Part shown: piece by piece, positions 17,552-27,407 of the stretch
How positions within the stretch are numbered: the first letter of the stretch is position 1
How the letters are laid out: each line of letters opens with the position of its first letter
Source of the DNA: Thermoplasmata archaeon
GTDB lineage: Archaea > Thermoplasmatota > Thermoplasmata > Halarchaeoplasmatales > Halarchaeoplasmataceae
DNA length: 35,021 nt
Assembly: GCA_019594025.1 (NCBI GenBank)
Contig: JAFDUB010000003.1
Location: 1 to 35,021, forward strand
Direction of reading: 5' to 3'
Translations under genes and position numbers: made by a program
The notes under the pieces: model-generated
What the model saw: only the letters and a program-made list of their open reading frames with translations
Database searches by the model: none
Told to the model about the DNA's origin: nothing

Positions 17552-20500
17552 ATGGATGGAAACAGCATGAAAGTTTTTCTTGTGAGCGGGGATATCGAGT
17601 TCCTAAAAAGTGCAAAGGACTTCCTTGAAAAGAAGACGGAGGACTTAAATGTAGATACCTCTGGTTCTCCTGAAAAAGCGTTAAAGAAAATATCACGAGG
17701 AAAGTACGATATCGTGGTTTCAACATACTTCACCGATAAAGAAATGGACTGCTTAGATTTCTTAGTGAAACTAAAGAGAATTAACGATGATATATCAATC
17801 ATAATGATTTCAAGGGAGAAAGAAGAGAAGATTGCAGTAAAAGCTTTGGAACTTGGTGCGGAAAGGAACATTTTCGGTACAGGTTCAAAAGAAATACAGA
17901 TGATCACCCTCTTTAGAGCTATCGAGAATGAGCTTGAGTTGAAGCAGGTTCAGAGGGAACTAAAGGAATCGGAACGCCTCTATAAAGGTATGTATGACTC
18001 CATGCTAGTGCTATCCAAACACGACGATCTAGATTACCTGCTGGCGACGATAGCTTATGAAGTCAAATCCTTACTGGGCGCCACCGATTGTAATATACAT
18101 TTTTACGACGAGGATGAAGAGCTGTTACGTCCGATCTATTCAAACCACCCAAAATATTCTGAAGAAATAATGAAACATCCTATACCCCTGGGCGAAGGTC
18201 TTACTGGTATGGTTGCTGAAGACGGTGTTGGCAGATACTTAAATTATGACGACCCAGATCACGTCTCGATTCACGTTCCCGATACCGATTTGGAGGAGGA
18301 GGAACTGGAATCCATAATGGTGGTACCTCTTTGGGACTACGACAAGCTGTTAGGGGCGATGTCTGTAGGAAAACTAGAGGATACCTTTGACGATTATGAC
18401 ATGAGCAAACTGAATCTTTTTGCAAGGCAGGTAGAGATAGCTTTAATAAAGGCCAGGCATATAAAAGATCTAAAAAAATCTCGTAAAAAACTGTTCCAAG
18501 AAAAGGAACGTATTAAAAAAATCCACGACATCGCAATCAAAATGAAAAGTATACGTTCAGAGGAAGAATTATACCCGATGATAATCGATTCTGTCCGGGA
18601 AATCCTCGATTTCTATGTCTGCAGCCTCGATCTCCTGGAGGACGGAGAATTTGAGGTAAAAGCCACCATGGGAGGGGTAAATAAGAAGGGAGATAGATAT
18701 CCTGTAGAAGGTGTCGCTGGTGAAACCCTAAAAATGAATAGGTCGTATATCATAGATGATGTCCAGGGTTCGAGGATGGCAAAACCCAAACGGAAAAATT
18801 ATCTTTCCGCTATAAGCGTGCCGATAGGTGACTTCGGTGTGTTTCAGGCCCTTTCAAAGAGAAAAAACGACTTCTCTCAAGAGGATTTGGATATTACCGA
18901 ACTACTCATGGCCCACGTCACCCAAACTCTCATAAGACTTCGTAATTTTAGAAAAGTGAAAGAGAGTGAAGAAAAATTTAAAGCTTTGTCCGAGAACAGC
19001 CCCTTCGCAATATTTGTTTATCGGGAAAAATTCCTCTACGTCAACGATGCCAGTGAGGAGTTGACAGGATATTCAAAAATGGAAATGCTCAACAGACACT
19101 TCTGGGAGGTGGTACACCCAGATCATCGAGAGATGGTAAAAGAAAGAGGCTTTGCTCGGCTAAGAGGCGAAGATGTCGCCCCACGTTATGAGTTCAAGAT
19201 AGTAAAAAAAGACGGAACCCCCCGATGGATATATTTCACAGGGAGTAAGATTAACTTTGAAGGCGAAAGTGCGGGACTCGGCACCGCAATCGATATAACC
19301 GAGAGGAAGGAAACCGAGGAAGCTTTGAAGGAAACTAATCGTAAACACATCACATTGATCGAGAACCTTCCCGGTATCGCTTATAGGTGCAAAAACGTTA
19401 AAAACTATACCATGGAATTTTTAAGCGAAGCCTGTACAAAACTGACAGGATACCAGCCTGATGATTTTGTGAACGACAAGAAACTGGCCTTTAAAGATAT
19501 CATACATCCTGAGGATAGAGAGTATGTATGGAGGTCAATCCAAGAGGCTGTAGAAAAAAGAGAATCTTTCGAAATAGAGTATAGAATAATCACAGATGAC
19601 AATGAAGAAAGATGGATATGGGAGCAGGGAAGAGCGGTTGAATTTCCCAAAGATGGGCCGGAGATACTAGAAGGGATAATAACAGATATCACAGAGCAAA
19701 AGATATCGGAGGCATTATTGAAGGAGAGAGAAGAAAAGTACCGAACTATCTTTGAATGCGCAGATGATGCAATATTCGTAATGAAAGATGATATATTCAT
19801 CGACTGTAACGTAAAAACGTTGGACATATTTCAATGTTCTCGTGATGATATTGTGGACGAACCACCATATAAATTTTCCCCGCCAAAACAACCCGATGGT
19901 AGAGATTCCAAAGAAAAGGCCTTGGAAAAGATAAACGCCGCCCTTTCCGGCAAACCTCAGTTATTTGAGTGGGTACACACAACAATGGCGGGTGAACGAT
20001 TTTATGCGGAAGTTAACCTGAATCGGTACAAAATAAACGATGAACTGTACATCATGGCTATAGTTCGTGATATCTCCGAGCAAAAACAAGCCGAAAAAGA
20101 ACTGCGGGAATACAAAGATCAATTGGAAGAGATGGTGGAAGAGAGAACCGCGGCGCTAAGGGATGCCAATATCGAGTTGAAGGCATTTACTCATTCTATG
20201 TCCCATGATCTAAAAGCACCTCTGAGGGCTATACAAGGATTCACTAGAGAATTAATGAAAGAACAAAAGGAGGGGTTGGACCAAGACGGTGTAGAGTGTC
20301 TCAAACGGATACATAAGGCCTCCGTAAGGATGAATACCCTAATCGAGGATCTGCTACGGTATAGTGAGGTATCCAAGGAGAAGAGGGCGCTTACCCAGGT
20401 ATCGCTGAACGAAGTATTAAAAGAAACCATCCAAGATTTTGAAGAAGTTATAGAAGAGAAAAATGCCATAGTTTCCATAGAGGGGAAAATGCCTGTGGTT

Positions 20501-20845
20501 ATGGGAAGGTACTCGACCATGGTCCAGATATTCTCAAACCTGCTATCCAATGCCCTTAAATTCGTCGAGGATGGCCAGTCCCCGGAGATTAAGATTTATG
20601 CCGAAAGTAGTGAAGACGTCGTACGTATATGGGTGCAAGACAAGGGCATAGGTATTCCTGAAGAACGTCACGATGAAATATTCCATCTTTTCGAAAGACT
20701 CCATGGCCGAGAAATTTATCCCGGGACGGGCATAGGTTTATCCATAGTTAATAAAGCGGTTGAGAAGATGGAGGGGAAAGTTGGTGTTGAATCGAAATCG
20801 GGGGAAGGAAGTAAATTCTGGGTCGAACTCGTTCCTTATCGATAA
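17552..20845 (+). CDS. Multidomain sensor histidine kinase (degenerate receiver, GAF, PAS repeats, HisKA, HATPase)
   Basis: ORF track opens at 17489; likely start is ATG 17552 or 17567. PAS modules (ENSPFAIFVYREKFLYVNDASEELTGYS; ITDITEQK), GAF-like segments, HSMSHDLKAPLRAIQGF HisKA, NLLSNALKF and DKGIGIPEE...GTGIGLSIV HATPase. Confidence 0.93.
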   Translation: MDGNSMKVFLVSGDIEFLKSAKDFLEKKTEDLNVDTSGSPEKALKKISRGKYDIVVSTYFTDKEMDCLDFLVKLKRINDDISIIMISREKEEKIAVKALELGAERNIFGTGSKEIQMITLFRAIENELELKQVQRELKESERLYKGMYDSMLVLSKHDDLDYLLATIAYEVKSLLGATDCNIHFYDEDEELLRPIYSNHPKYSEEIMKHPIPLGEGLTGMVAEDGVGRYLNYDDPDHVSIHVPDTDLEEEELESIMVVPLWDYDKLLGAMSVGKLEDTFDDYDMSKLNLFARQVEIALIKARHIKDLKKSRKKLFQEKERIKKIHDIAIKMKSIRSEEELYPMIIDSVREILDFYVCSLDLLEDGEFEVKATMGGVNKKGDRYPVEGVAGETLKMNRSYIIDDVQGSRMAKPKRKNYLSAISVPIGDFGVFQALSKRKNDFSQEDLDITELLMAHVTQTLIRLRNFRKVKESEEKFKALSENSPFAIFVYREKFLYVNDASEELTGYSKMEMLNRHFWEVVHPDHREMVKERGFARLRGEDVAPRYEFKIVKKDGTPRWIYFTGSKINFEGESAGLGTAIDITERKETEEALKETNRKHITLIENLPGIAYRCKNVKNYTMEFLSEACTKLTGYQPDDFVNDKKLAFKDIIHPEDREYVWRSIQEAVEKRESFEIEYRIITDDNEERWIWEQGRAVEFPKDGPEILEGIITDITEQKISEALLKEREEKYRTIFECADDAIFVMKDDIFIDCNVKTLDIFQCSRDDIVDEPPYKFSPPKQPDGRDSKEKALEKINAALSGKPQLFEWVHTTMAGERFYAEVNLNRYKINDELYIMAIVRDISEQKQAEKELREYKDQLEEMVEERTAALRDANIELKAFTHSMSHDLKAPLRAIQGFTRELMKEQKEGLDQDGVECLKRIHKASVRMNTLIEDLLRYSEVSKEKRALTQVSLNEVLKETIQDFEEVIEEKNAIVSIEGKMPVVMGRYSTMVQIFSNLLSNALKFVEDGQSPEIKIYAESSEDVVRIWVQDKGIGIPEERHDEIFHLFERLHGREIYPGTGIGLSIVNKAVEKMEGKVGVESKSGEGSKFWVELVPYR

Positions 20846-20892
20846 CAACTCTATCCGAAAGATAAATATGAATCAACCATCATAGTCAAACT

Positions 20893-21486
20893 ATGTTTTC
20901 ACAGAAAGAGGGAGAATGTGCGGTAAGGGCTGCAAGAAAAGTGGTGCACTCCCACACTAGAGGTAAAAAGGTCGAGGTCGGCGATTTACCCGACAAATTC
21001 AACAAAAAGATGGGAGTATTCGTTACGATCAACCGATATCCCTCCGGGGATCTACGAGGATGTATAGGTTTTCCAGAACCGGTTATGCCTTTAAAGGATG
21101 CGTTGGTCCGGTCTGTAGTTAGTGCTACGAGAGACCCGAGATTTGCACCTTTGAGTAAAAACGAACTTGATAATATTGTAATCGAAGTGACGCTGCTTAC
21201 TCCTCCTAAGTCGGTGCGTTGTAAAACCAAAGAGATTCCCCAAAACATAGAATGTGGAAAAGATGGTCTTATTGTTTCCTACAAAAACCGTTCGGGTTTA
21301 CTGCTACCTCAAGTCCCTGTTGAACATGGATGGGACGTTCTTGAGTTCCTGGACCATACTTGTTTAAAGGCAGGTTTACCACCGGGAACATGGAAAGAAG
21401 AAGATTGTACGATCAAGAAGTTCCAAGGTCAAATCTTCATGGAAAAAGAACCTGAAGGTGAAATCGTAAAAAAGGAGCTATGCTGA
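20893..21486 (+). CDS. AMMECR1 domain protein
   Basis: GVFVTINRYPSGDLRGCIGFPEPVMPL, SATRDPRFAPLS, LLPQVPVEHGWDVLEFLDHTCLKAGLPPGTWK. Confidence 0.95.
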   Translation: MFSQKEGECAVRAARKVVHSHTRGKKVEVGDLPDKFNKKMGVFVTINRYPSGDLRGCIGFPEPVMPLKDALVRSVVSATRDPRFAPLSKNELDNIVIEVTLLTPPKSVRCKTKEIPQNIECGKDGLIVSYKNRSGLLLPQVPVEHGWDVLEFLDHTCLKAGLPPGTWKEEDCTIKKFQGQIFMEKEPEGEIVKKELC

Positions 21487-21487
21487 T

Positions 21488-22714
21488 ATGATAATAAAGG
21501 GTTCCACCTACATAAACGGTGAAATTGTAAAAAGGTACATAGGCATAGAAGAGGGGAAAATATCATTCGTTAAACGAGCTATAAAGACCAATGAGGATGT
21601 TTTTGAATGGGACGGTGTGATACTCCCTGCGGGGACGGACATGCACGTACATTTTCGAGACCCTGGACATATAGATAAAGAAGATTTTTACACCGGCACT
21701 CTGAGTGCTGTCCACGGAGGTATCACCACGGTAGTAGATATGCCGAACAACGATCCTCCTACCAACAACTTGAAAAGGCTAAGAGAGAAAATAAAGCAAT
21801 GTTCGAAGAAAGCTTGTATCGACTTCGGTCTTTACGCCCTACTATCCTCAGATGTGGAAAGGATGATGGATGAAACCTCTTTGTTCAAGGTGTATATGGC
21901 TGGTAGTACCGGTGCCCCGGGGCGGGGTGACCTTAAAGAGGAAGCAAAGCTCGTTTTCGATTCAGGTGGTCTTGTTGCCTTTCACTGCGAGGATGAAACC
22001 TCGTTTAAACAACCGGGAAAGGATTTGAAGGGATACAACAGAGAACGGCCGGCTGAAAGTGAGGTAAAGGCCATCAAGAGTTTAAAGGAATGGCCGGAAG
22101 GGCGAAAGCATGTATGTCACGTAAGTACTGAACGTGGATTAAAAGTTGCGAAATCTTTAGGTGCGAGTGTGGAGGTAACACCCCATCATCTATTCTTTAC
22201 CCATGAAGTTATGTTGGGCCCCTTCGGAAAGGTAAACCCGCCCCTAAGGGGAGATATAGATCATTTTGCCCTCTGGGAACATTTGGAACGTGGAGAAGTG
22301 GACATCATGGCCAGTGATCACGCACCGCATCTAGAAACCGATAAGACGGAATCCTTTTTGGAGGCACCGGCAGGCATACCCGGTGTTGAAACCATTTATC
22401 CTCTGATGATGAATTCCGTCGCGATGGGTGAGATGGGATTATCTACCGTCGTCGATTTATTGTGTACCCGTCCCGCAGAGATACTGGGCATAAAGAAAGG
22501 AGAAATTAAAGAGGGATATTATGCTGACCTAGCCCTTTTCGATTTCAGAGAGTTCGAGCCCATAATGTCCAATCGATTGCACTATAAGTGCGGGTGGACA
22601 CCTTACGAGGGCTTCAGATGCATCTTTCCAAGGCATGTGATCTCTAAAGCTGATTTCGTGATAAGTGACAGAAGTTTTGTTGGTTCGAAGGGCGAAGGAG
22701 AGTATATTTTTTAA
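21488..22714 (+). CDS. pyrC: Dihydroorotase
   Basis: ILPAGTDMHVHFRDPGHIDKEDFYTGTLSAVHGGITTVVDMPN, HVSTERGL, ASDHAPH amidohydrolase motifs. Confidence 0.93.
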   Translation: MIIKGSTYINGEIVKRYIGIEEGKISFVKRAIKTNEDVFEWDGVILPAGTDMHVHFRDPGHIDKEDFYTGTLSAVHGGITTVVDMPNNDPPTNNLKRLREKIKQCSKKACIDFGLYALLSSDVERMMDETSLFKVYMAGSTGAPGRGDLKEEAKLVFDSGGLVAFHCEDETSFKQPGKDLKGYNRERPAESEVKAIKSLKEWPEGRKHVCHVSTERGLKVAKSLGASVEVTPHHLFFTHEVMLGPFGKVNPPLRGDIDHFALWEHLERGEVDIMASDHAPHLETDKTESFLEAPAGIPGVETIYPLMMNSVAMGEMGLSTVVDLLCTRPAEILGIKKGEIKEGYYADLALFDFREFEPIMSNRLHYKCGWTPYEGFRCIFPRHVISKADFVISDRSFVGSKGEGEYIF

Positions 22715-22773
22715 TCCTCGATATCGAAGGCGAAGATTATATATCCCCCCGTACGATTGGGATAACCGATACC

Positions 22774-23094
22774 TTGTCACCTAAAGATGATAACAAAGAA
22801 GAAGTTATTCGAGTACCCTATCCTAAGAGAAGAGATGGTCAAATGTTTGCTATCGCTGATAAAATGCTGGGTGGAGGTAGGATAAGAATAATATGTGAAG
22901 ATGGAAAGTCAAGAATGGGGAGGATTCCGGGAAAACTTAAGAAGAGGATGTGGATGAGAGAAGGTGATTTATTGATAGTGAAGCCTTGGGACTTTCAAGA
23001 TGAAAAGGCTGAGGTAGAGTATAGATATACCCGTACCCAGGTTTATTATCTTAAAAAAAGAAACGATATCCCATCCAATATAGATATTTTTTAA
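22774..23094 (+). CDS. eif1A: Translation initiation factor 1A (TTG start)
   Basis: GQMFAIADKMLGGGRIRIICEDGKSRMGRIPGKLKKRMWMREGDLLIVKPWDFQDEKAEVEYRYT is a typical OB-fold aIF1A. Confidence 0.95.
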   Translation: MSPKDDNKEEVIRVPYPKRRDGQMFAIADKMLGGGRIRIICEDGKSRMGRIPGKLKKRMWMREGDLLIVKPWDFQDEKAEVEYRYTRTQVYYLKKRNDIPSNIDIF

Positions 23095-23169
23095 CCCGGT
23101 CGTAATGTTTTATCAACCCATAGAAAAGTATTAAATTATATGTCACTATATACGTTAGGATTCACGATG

Positions 23170-23661
23170 GCCCGAATCAAAGTAATCAAAGATGTAACAG
23201 ACTTCGTACCTATACTTCGTGCGGTCAGTACTGAGACAAAAAAAGAGATATTCACCGAACTGGCGGAGGAATGGAAAACGTCGGACGAGGTAGAGGAAAA
23301 ATACGGTGAAGAAGGTCTGGAAGCACTCAAACTTTTTGAAAAGATGAAGTTGGTAGAGACACGTTGGCAGCACACTGACAGAGAAACAAAAAAGGCATAC
23401 CATACCTACTATTCATCGGTACATATCGATGCCTCAGTTCCTGTAGGTGAAATAAGCGAAGTACTTTACGCGGCTATGCTCAGTGACGAGGAATTTACTA
23501 ATATAGAAGAAAAAATACTGAAGCAGGTGAAAAAAGGTGAAAACTTCGCAAAGGATATAAGCGAGATGCTCGAGGTTTCCCCACTCACTTTAAAAAGCAT
23601 GGTTAAGCGGTCGGTAAGACTTGATTACAGGGGCCATCGAATATTGGAACTAAAGGAGTGA
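23170..23661 (+). CDS. ArsR-like winged-helix archaeal regulator (ORF track start 23140; internal ATG at about 23167 likely)
   Basis: LRAVSTETKKEIFTELAEEWKTSDEVEEKYGEEGLEALKLFEKMKLVETRW wHTH-like; a second helical HTH-like C-terminal part. Confidence 0.6.
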   Translation, partial: ARIKVIKDVTDFVPILRAVSTETKKEIFTELAEEWKTSDEVEEKYGEEGLEALKLFEKMKLVETRWQHTDRETKKAYHTYYSSVHIDASVPVGEISEVLYAAMLSDEEFTNIEEKILKQVKKGENFAKDISEMLEVSPLTLKSMVKRSVRLDYRGHRILELKE

Positions 23662-23667
23662 AAATAT

Positions 23668-24204
23668 ATGGATTTAGACGATCTGAATATATTTGAAAAG
23701 TACTCTACAGGCACATTCGCCCTGGTACTTGGGATGGCTATAATTGGTACTATAACTTACATAATTTACGTACTCGGTCCCCTCTACGGTGACCATAGGT
23801 CTGTTTTTTTACTCTCGTTTCTAGTCATTACTCTAGGTATTTTCATTCCTTTTTGTTTTTTCGTGGAAATGATTTTCGATGATATACCTGATGTTGTAGG
23901 GAAGTTTTTAGCCGGTTTGTTGTTTGCAGGTATAGTTTGGACATCCTATCATACAAATACCAGCGAAGGAATTGTAGGTGCGGAGCTAGTACTCTACATG
24001 GCACTACCGGCCTTGTTCTCGATCCTCACGTCTTTAGTTTTGTTTAGAGGCGTAGTTATACCGGTAATCGAAGATAGCGGTTTCGGAGTTGAATGGGGGG
24101 ATGAGGAGGAAGGCATTATCACTGAAGATGAAATGGAGGGCGAGAAGGTATCGGAGGAGGAAGAATCGGATCTTTTTCCTGAAGAAATGGAAGACTCTTG
24201 GTGA
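23668..24204 (+). CDS. Polytopic membrane protein with acidic C-terminal tail, unknown function
   Basis: About five hydrophobic segments followed by EWGDEEEGIITEDEMEGEKVSEEEESDLFPEEMEDSW. Confidence 0.7.
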   Translation: MDLDDLNIFEKYSTGTFALVLGMAIIGTITYIIYVLGPLYGDHRSVFLLSFLVITLGIFIPFCFFVEMIFDDIPDVVGKFLAGLLFAGIVWTSYHTNTSEGIVGAELVLYMALPALFSILTSLVLFRGVVIPVIEDSGFGVEWGDEEEGIITEDEMEGEKVSEEEESDLFPEEMEDSW

Positions 24205-24210
24205 ATGTAA

Positions 24211-25194
24211 TTGGTATCGATTCTACGATTAGGGCATCGGCCTGAAAGAGATAAACGTATGACCACACACGTTGGATTGACCGCTAGATCCTTCGGTGCT
24301 CAAGGTATTTATCTACCTAAAATCGATAACAGGGTGAAGAAAACTCTCGATGACGTTTCAAACAGATTCGGAGGCGCTTTTAAAGTTGAAGAAAGGAAGG
24401 ATTGGAGGGGACTGATAAAAGATTGGGGCGGAGACGTGGTGCACCTAACCATGTATGGTGAAAATATAGATGATTTTTTCAACAAGGTATCTTTAAAAAA
24501 TCCATTGGTCATCGTTGGGGCCGAGAAGGTACCGGGTGAAGTGTACAAGATTGCAGATTACAACGTAGCGGTAGGCAATCAACCCCACTCCGAAGTTGCG
24601 GCATTGGCAGTCTTTTTGGACCGATTAAACGAGCGGATTAGTAGTGATGAGTTTACAGACTCTAAAATCTCGGTCTTACCATCGAACGGTAAGAAAAGGG
24701 TGATAGATTATTCGAATATCCCATCACTGCACGGCAGCTACGTTTTTTGCATTGAAAGGGGCATGGAACAAAATTTGATGGATCATACCATATCCGTGCT
24801 AGAAAGAGTGTTGAAGATTCAGAACAGATTCGGAGGCGATATACAGCTTATAATGGCAGGCGCTATGCTTCATGACATAGGTAGAACGGAAACACACGGG
24901 GTGGACCACGGTGTAGTCGGTGCCGATATCGTTAGAGAGCAGGGATGGGACGAAGAGCTTGCTAAGATGGTGGAAAGGCATGTTGGAGGAGGGATAACTA
25001 AGGAAGAGGCGGTTCAGCAGGGATTGCCGAAGAGAAATATGGTACCGACTAGTTTGGAAGAAAAAATAATATGCCATGCAGACAACACCGCCGGTGGAAT
25101 TGATAGATTCGAAGAGTTGTTAGAGAGGACGAAATCCGCAGGCTACGTAAAAAGTGCAGAGCGCATGAAGGAGTTAGCTGATTTTTTTAAATAA
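24211..25194 (+). CDS. tRNA (cytidine(56)-2'-O)-methyltransferase (aTrm56) with C-terminal HD domain (TTG start)
   Basis: VSILRLGHRPERDKRMTTHVGLTARSFGA and NVAVGNQPHSEVAALAVFLDR of aTrm56; C-terminal MLHDIGRTETHGVDHGVVGADIVREQ HD motif. Confidence 0.9.
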   Translation: MVSILRLGHRPERDKRMTTHVGLTARSFGAQGIYLPKIDNRVKKTLDDVSNRFGGAFKVEERKDWRGLIKDWGGDVVHLTMYGENIDDFFNKVSLKNPLVIVGAEKVPGEVYKIADYNVAVGNQPHSEVAALAVFLDRLNERISSDEFTDSKISVLPSNGKKRVIDYSNIPSLHGSYVFCIERGMEQNLMDHTISVLERVLKIQNRFGGDIQLIMAGAMLHDIGRTETHGVDHGVVGADIVREQGWDEELAKMVERHVGGGITKEEAVQQGLPKRNMVPTSLEEKIICHADNTAGGIDRFEELLERTKSAGYVKSAERMKELADFFK

Positions 25195-25209
25195 TAAAAA
25201 AAAAGGGGT

Positions 25210-26487
25210 TTAAACGAGTTTTTGCTTTTTTCCGATATCCATCATCACGAAGCCGGAGTTTACCTTGGGGTAAAAATCCGTGGACTTCTCGGGCATACGT
25301 TCACCGTTCTTCGCGGCTCTTAGAACCTGCTCGGGTCTTGTAGCGTTTACCAGGAACGCAGCGGTCGCATTACCTGTTTTAACTTTGTTTACCGCGTCCT
25401 CAGCCCACCTTTCGTAGGATATTGTCTCGTCTATGTCCAGTTTCCCGGTCTTCATTATTCCTTCGAAGATAACGTCTCGAAGGACAACCACGTCTAGACT
25501 CTTGTAATCCTCCGAATAATCGTCTGGTAAGAATTTCTCGATGGAAGAACGGTCCTTTAGTCTTAGACCTATGTTTCTTCCCCCATCGTAAACTACGAAG
25601 GCGGTGGTGTCTTTGTTCTTAGTGAGGAATTCGTCGCTATTTTCCACATCACTTACATCGAAGTATTCTTCCATATCGTTTAAGTGCTCTTCGGTTAATT
25701 TATGCTCCAGAAGAAGTCTGTGTCCTGGGAGTACGACTAAACCCGGATCCTCCACAGGTACCATGTAGGTCATCCTGAAGTTGAAAGCCGAGTCCTCGGC
25801 CCAATCCGTTTTTCCTCTGGTTTCGTCTCTGTAGGTAACAGCGGTTTCATATCTATGATGTCCGTCGGCGATAACCACCTGCTGGTCTTTCAACACCTCT
25901 TGAATTTTCTTAATATCCGATAGCGATTCAATTCTCCATACCTGACTTTTTACACCGTATTCGTCTTCAACTTCGAATTCGGGTTCGTTCTTGGAGATTT
26001 CATCGAATATTTCGATGGTTTTTTGTTCTGGATCGCTGTACAGCATGAATCCCGGTTCAAGATTTTTCTCAGTAGCACTGAGCATGTTCAGCCTGTCGAT
26101 CTTTGGACCTTTATGGGTCTGCTCATGAGGTAGTACCACTCCTTCTTCGAAAGGATATAATTTAACTGCGGATATGAACCCCTTTCGTGTGTACCTCTTT
26201 CCCAGCACCTCGAATTCCTGGTAATAGACATAGATACACGGTTTTTTATCGGGGACGAGTACGTTTTCCTTGAGCCAGTTATTAAGTCTCTCAGCTGCGG
26301 CTTTGTATCGCTCTTCCTCCTTGGGTAAGATCAAACGGCAGAAGTTGTACTCACTTTTACCGTAGTACTTATCTTGAAGTTCCGGTGGGATCTTGTCGTA
26401 AGGTTGTGTTATCACTTTTTCCATAGAACCTATTTTCTCTTCGTCGTAATGTATACCGGGAAAGGGACGGATCTCTACCATGATCAT
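25210..26487 (-). CDS. DUF1015 family protein
   Basis: RPFPGIHYDEEKIGSMEKVITQPYDKIPPE, HEQTHKGPKIDRLNML, VIADGHHRYETAVTYRDE motifs. Confidence 0.92.
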   Translation of the reverse strand: MIMVEIRPFPGIHYDEEKIGSMEKVITQPYDKIPPELQDKYYGKSEYNFCRLILPKEEERYKAAAERLNNWLKENVLVPDKKPCIYVYYQEFEVLGKRYTRKGFISAVKLYPFEEGVVLPHEQTHKGPKIDRLNMLSATEKNLEPGFMLYSDPEQKTIEIFDEISKNEPEFEVEDEYGVKSQVWRIESLSDIKKIQEVLKDQQVVIADGHHRYETAVTYRDETRGKTDWAEDSAFNFRMTYMVPVEDPGLVVLPGHRLLLEHKLTEEHLNDMEEYFDVSDVENSDEFLTKNKDTTAFVVYDGGRNIGLRLKDRSSIEKFLPDDYSEDYKSLDVVVLRDVIFEGIMKTGKLDIDETISYERWAEDAVNKVKTGNATAAFLVNATRPEQVLRAAKNGERMPEKSTDFYPKVNSGFVMMDIGKKQKLV

Positions 26488-27407
26488 CCCCTTTTCTTAA
26501 GCTCGGCGATAACTTTTTCTGCTGCCTGTGTTCCTGCTCTCGCTTGTCCTTCCAAGGTCTGTCCGCCTATGTGGGGCGTTGCGTGGAAGTTATCAAGGGT
26601 GAGCAGGGGATTATCTCCCGGAGGTTCCTCGGCGAAAACGTCCTTGCTGGCGAATCTTATTTCACCATCTGTTAGGGCCTCATAGAGTGCATCCTCATCA
26701 ACTACACCGCCGCGTGAACAATCGACCAATACAGCGGATTCCTTCATCTTCTTGAATTCTTCGGAGCTAAGTAGATGATGTGTCGAATCGATATGAGGTA
26801 CGTGGAGAGTGATGAAGTCGCTTTCGGTTATGATCGTATCGAAGTCGACCATCTTAGCAGGTCCGGGTTCATCTACGTCGATAACATCGAATGCTATCAC
26901 GTTCATACCGAATGCGTCAGATCTTTTGGCAACTTCATGACCGATATTACCGTATCCGATTATACCTAGTGTCTTTCCGTAGATCTCGTTGCTTTTCAAG
27001 TCCTTCTTTATCCACTTTCCTTCCCTGAGGCTGATGGTGCCGGCGACTATATTCCTATAAGCGGCGAACATGTGGGTAAATACCAACTCGGCTACGGAGA
27101 TTGTTGTAGCGGTAGGAGTGTTATATACGGCAATTCCTTTGTCCTTGGCATAATCAACATCGATATTATCCAAGCCGATACCCGGTCTACCGATCACCTC
27201 TAGGTTTTCTGCCGTATCTAGGGTCGGTTCTCCGACCTTGGTGGAACCGCGTACGATCATCGCATGATAAGGGGGTACCTTTTTGGTCAATTCTTCTTTG
27301 GACATCCCAAACTCTTGATCTACTTCAAGTCCAGCTTCTTCCAGCATCTCTATGCCTTCGTCGGCGATGGGGTTGCAAACCAGTACTTTTTTGTTCATAT
27401 GTATCAC
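26484..27407 (-). CDS. serA: D-3-phosphoglycerate dehydrogenase-like, short form without ACT domain
   Basis: VRGSTKVGEPTLDTAENLEVIGRPGIGLDNIDV, GIIGYGNIGHEVAKR, ATPHIGGQTLEGQ; 307 aa. Confidence 0.88.
   Translation of the reverse strand: MIHMNKKVLVCNPIADEGIEMLEEAGLEVDQEFGMSKEELTKKVPPYHAMIVRGSTKVGEPTLDTAENLEVIGRPGIGLDNIDVDYAKDKGIAVYNTPTATTISVAELVFTHMFAAYRNIVAGTISLREGKWIKKDLKSNEIYGKTLGIIGYGNIGHEVAKRSDAFGMNVIAFDVIDVDEPGPAKMVDFDTIITESDFITLHVPHIDSTHHLLSSEEFKKMKESAVLVDCSRGGVVDEDALYEALTDGEIRFASKDVFAEEPPGDNPLLTLDNFHATPHIGGQTLEGQARAGTQAAEKVIAELKKRG

Noticed and set aside
17482-17907. 141-aa minus-strand ORF at the kinase 5' end
   Set aside because: Antisense of the kinase coding region; low-complexity Ser/Phe/Ile composition and no family motifs
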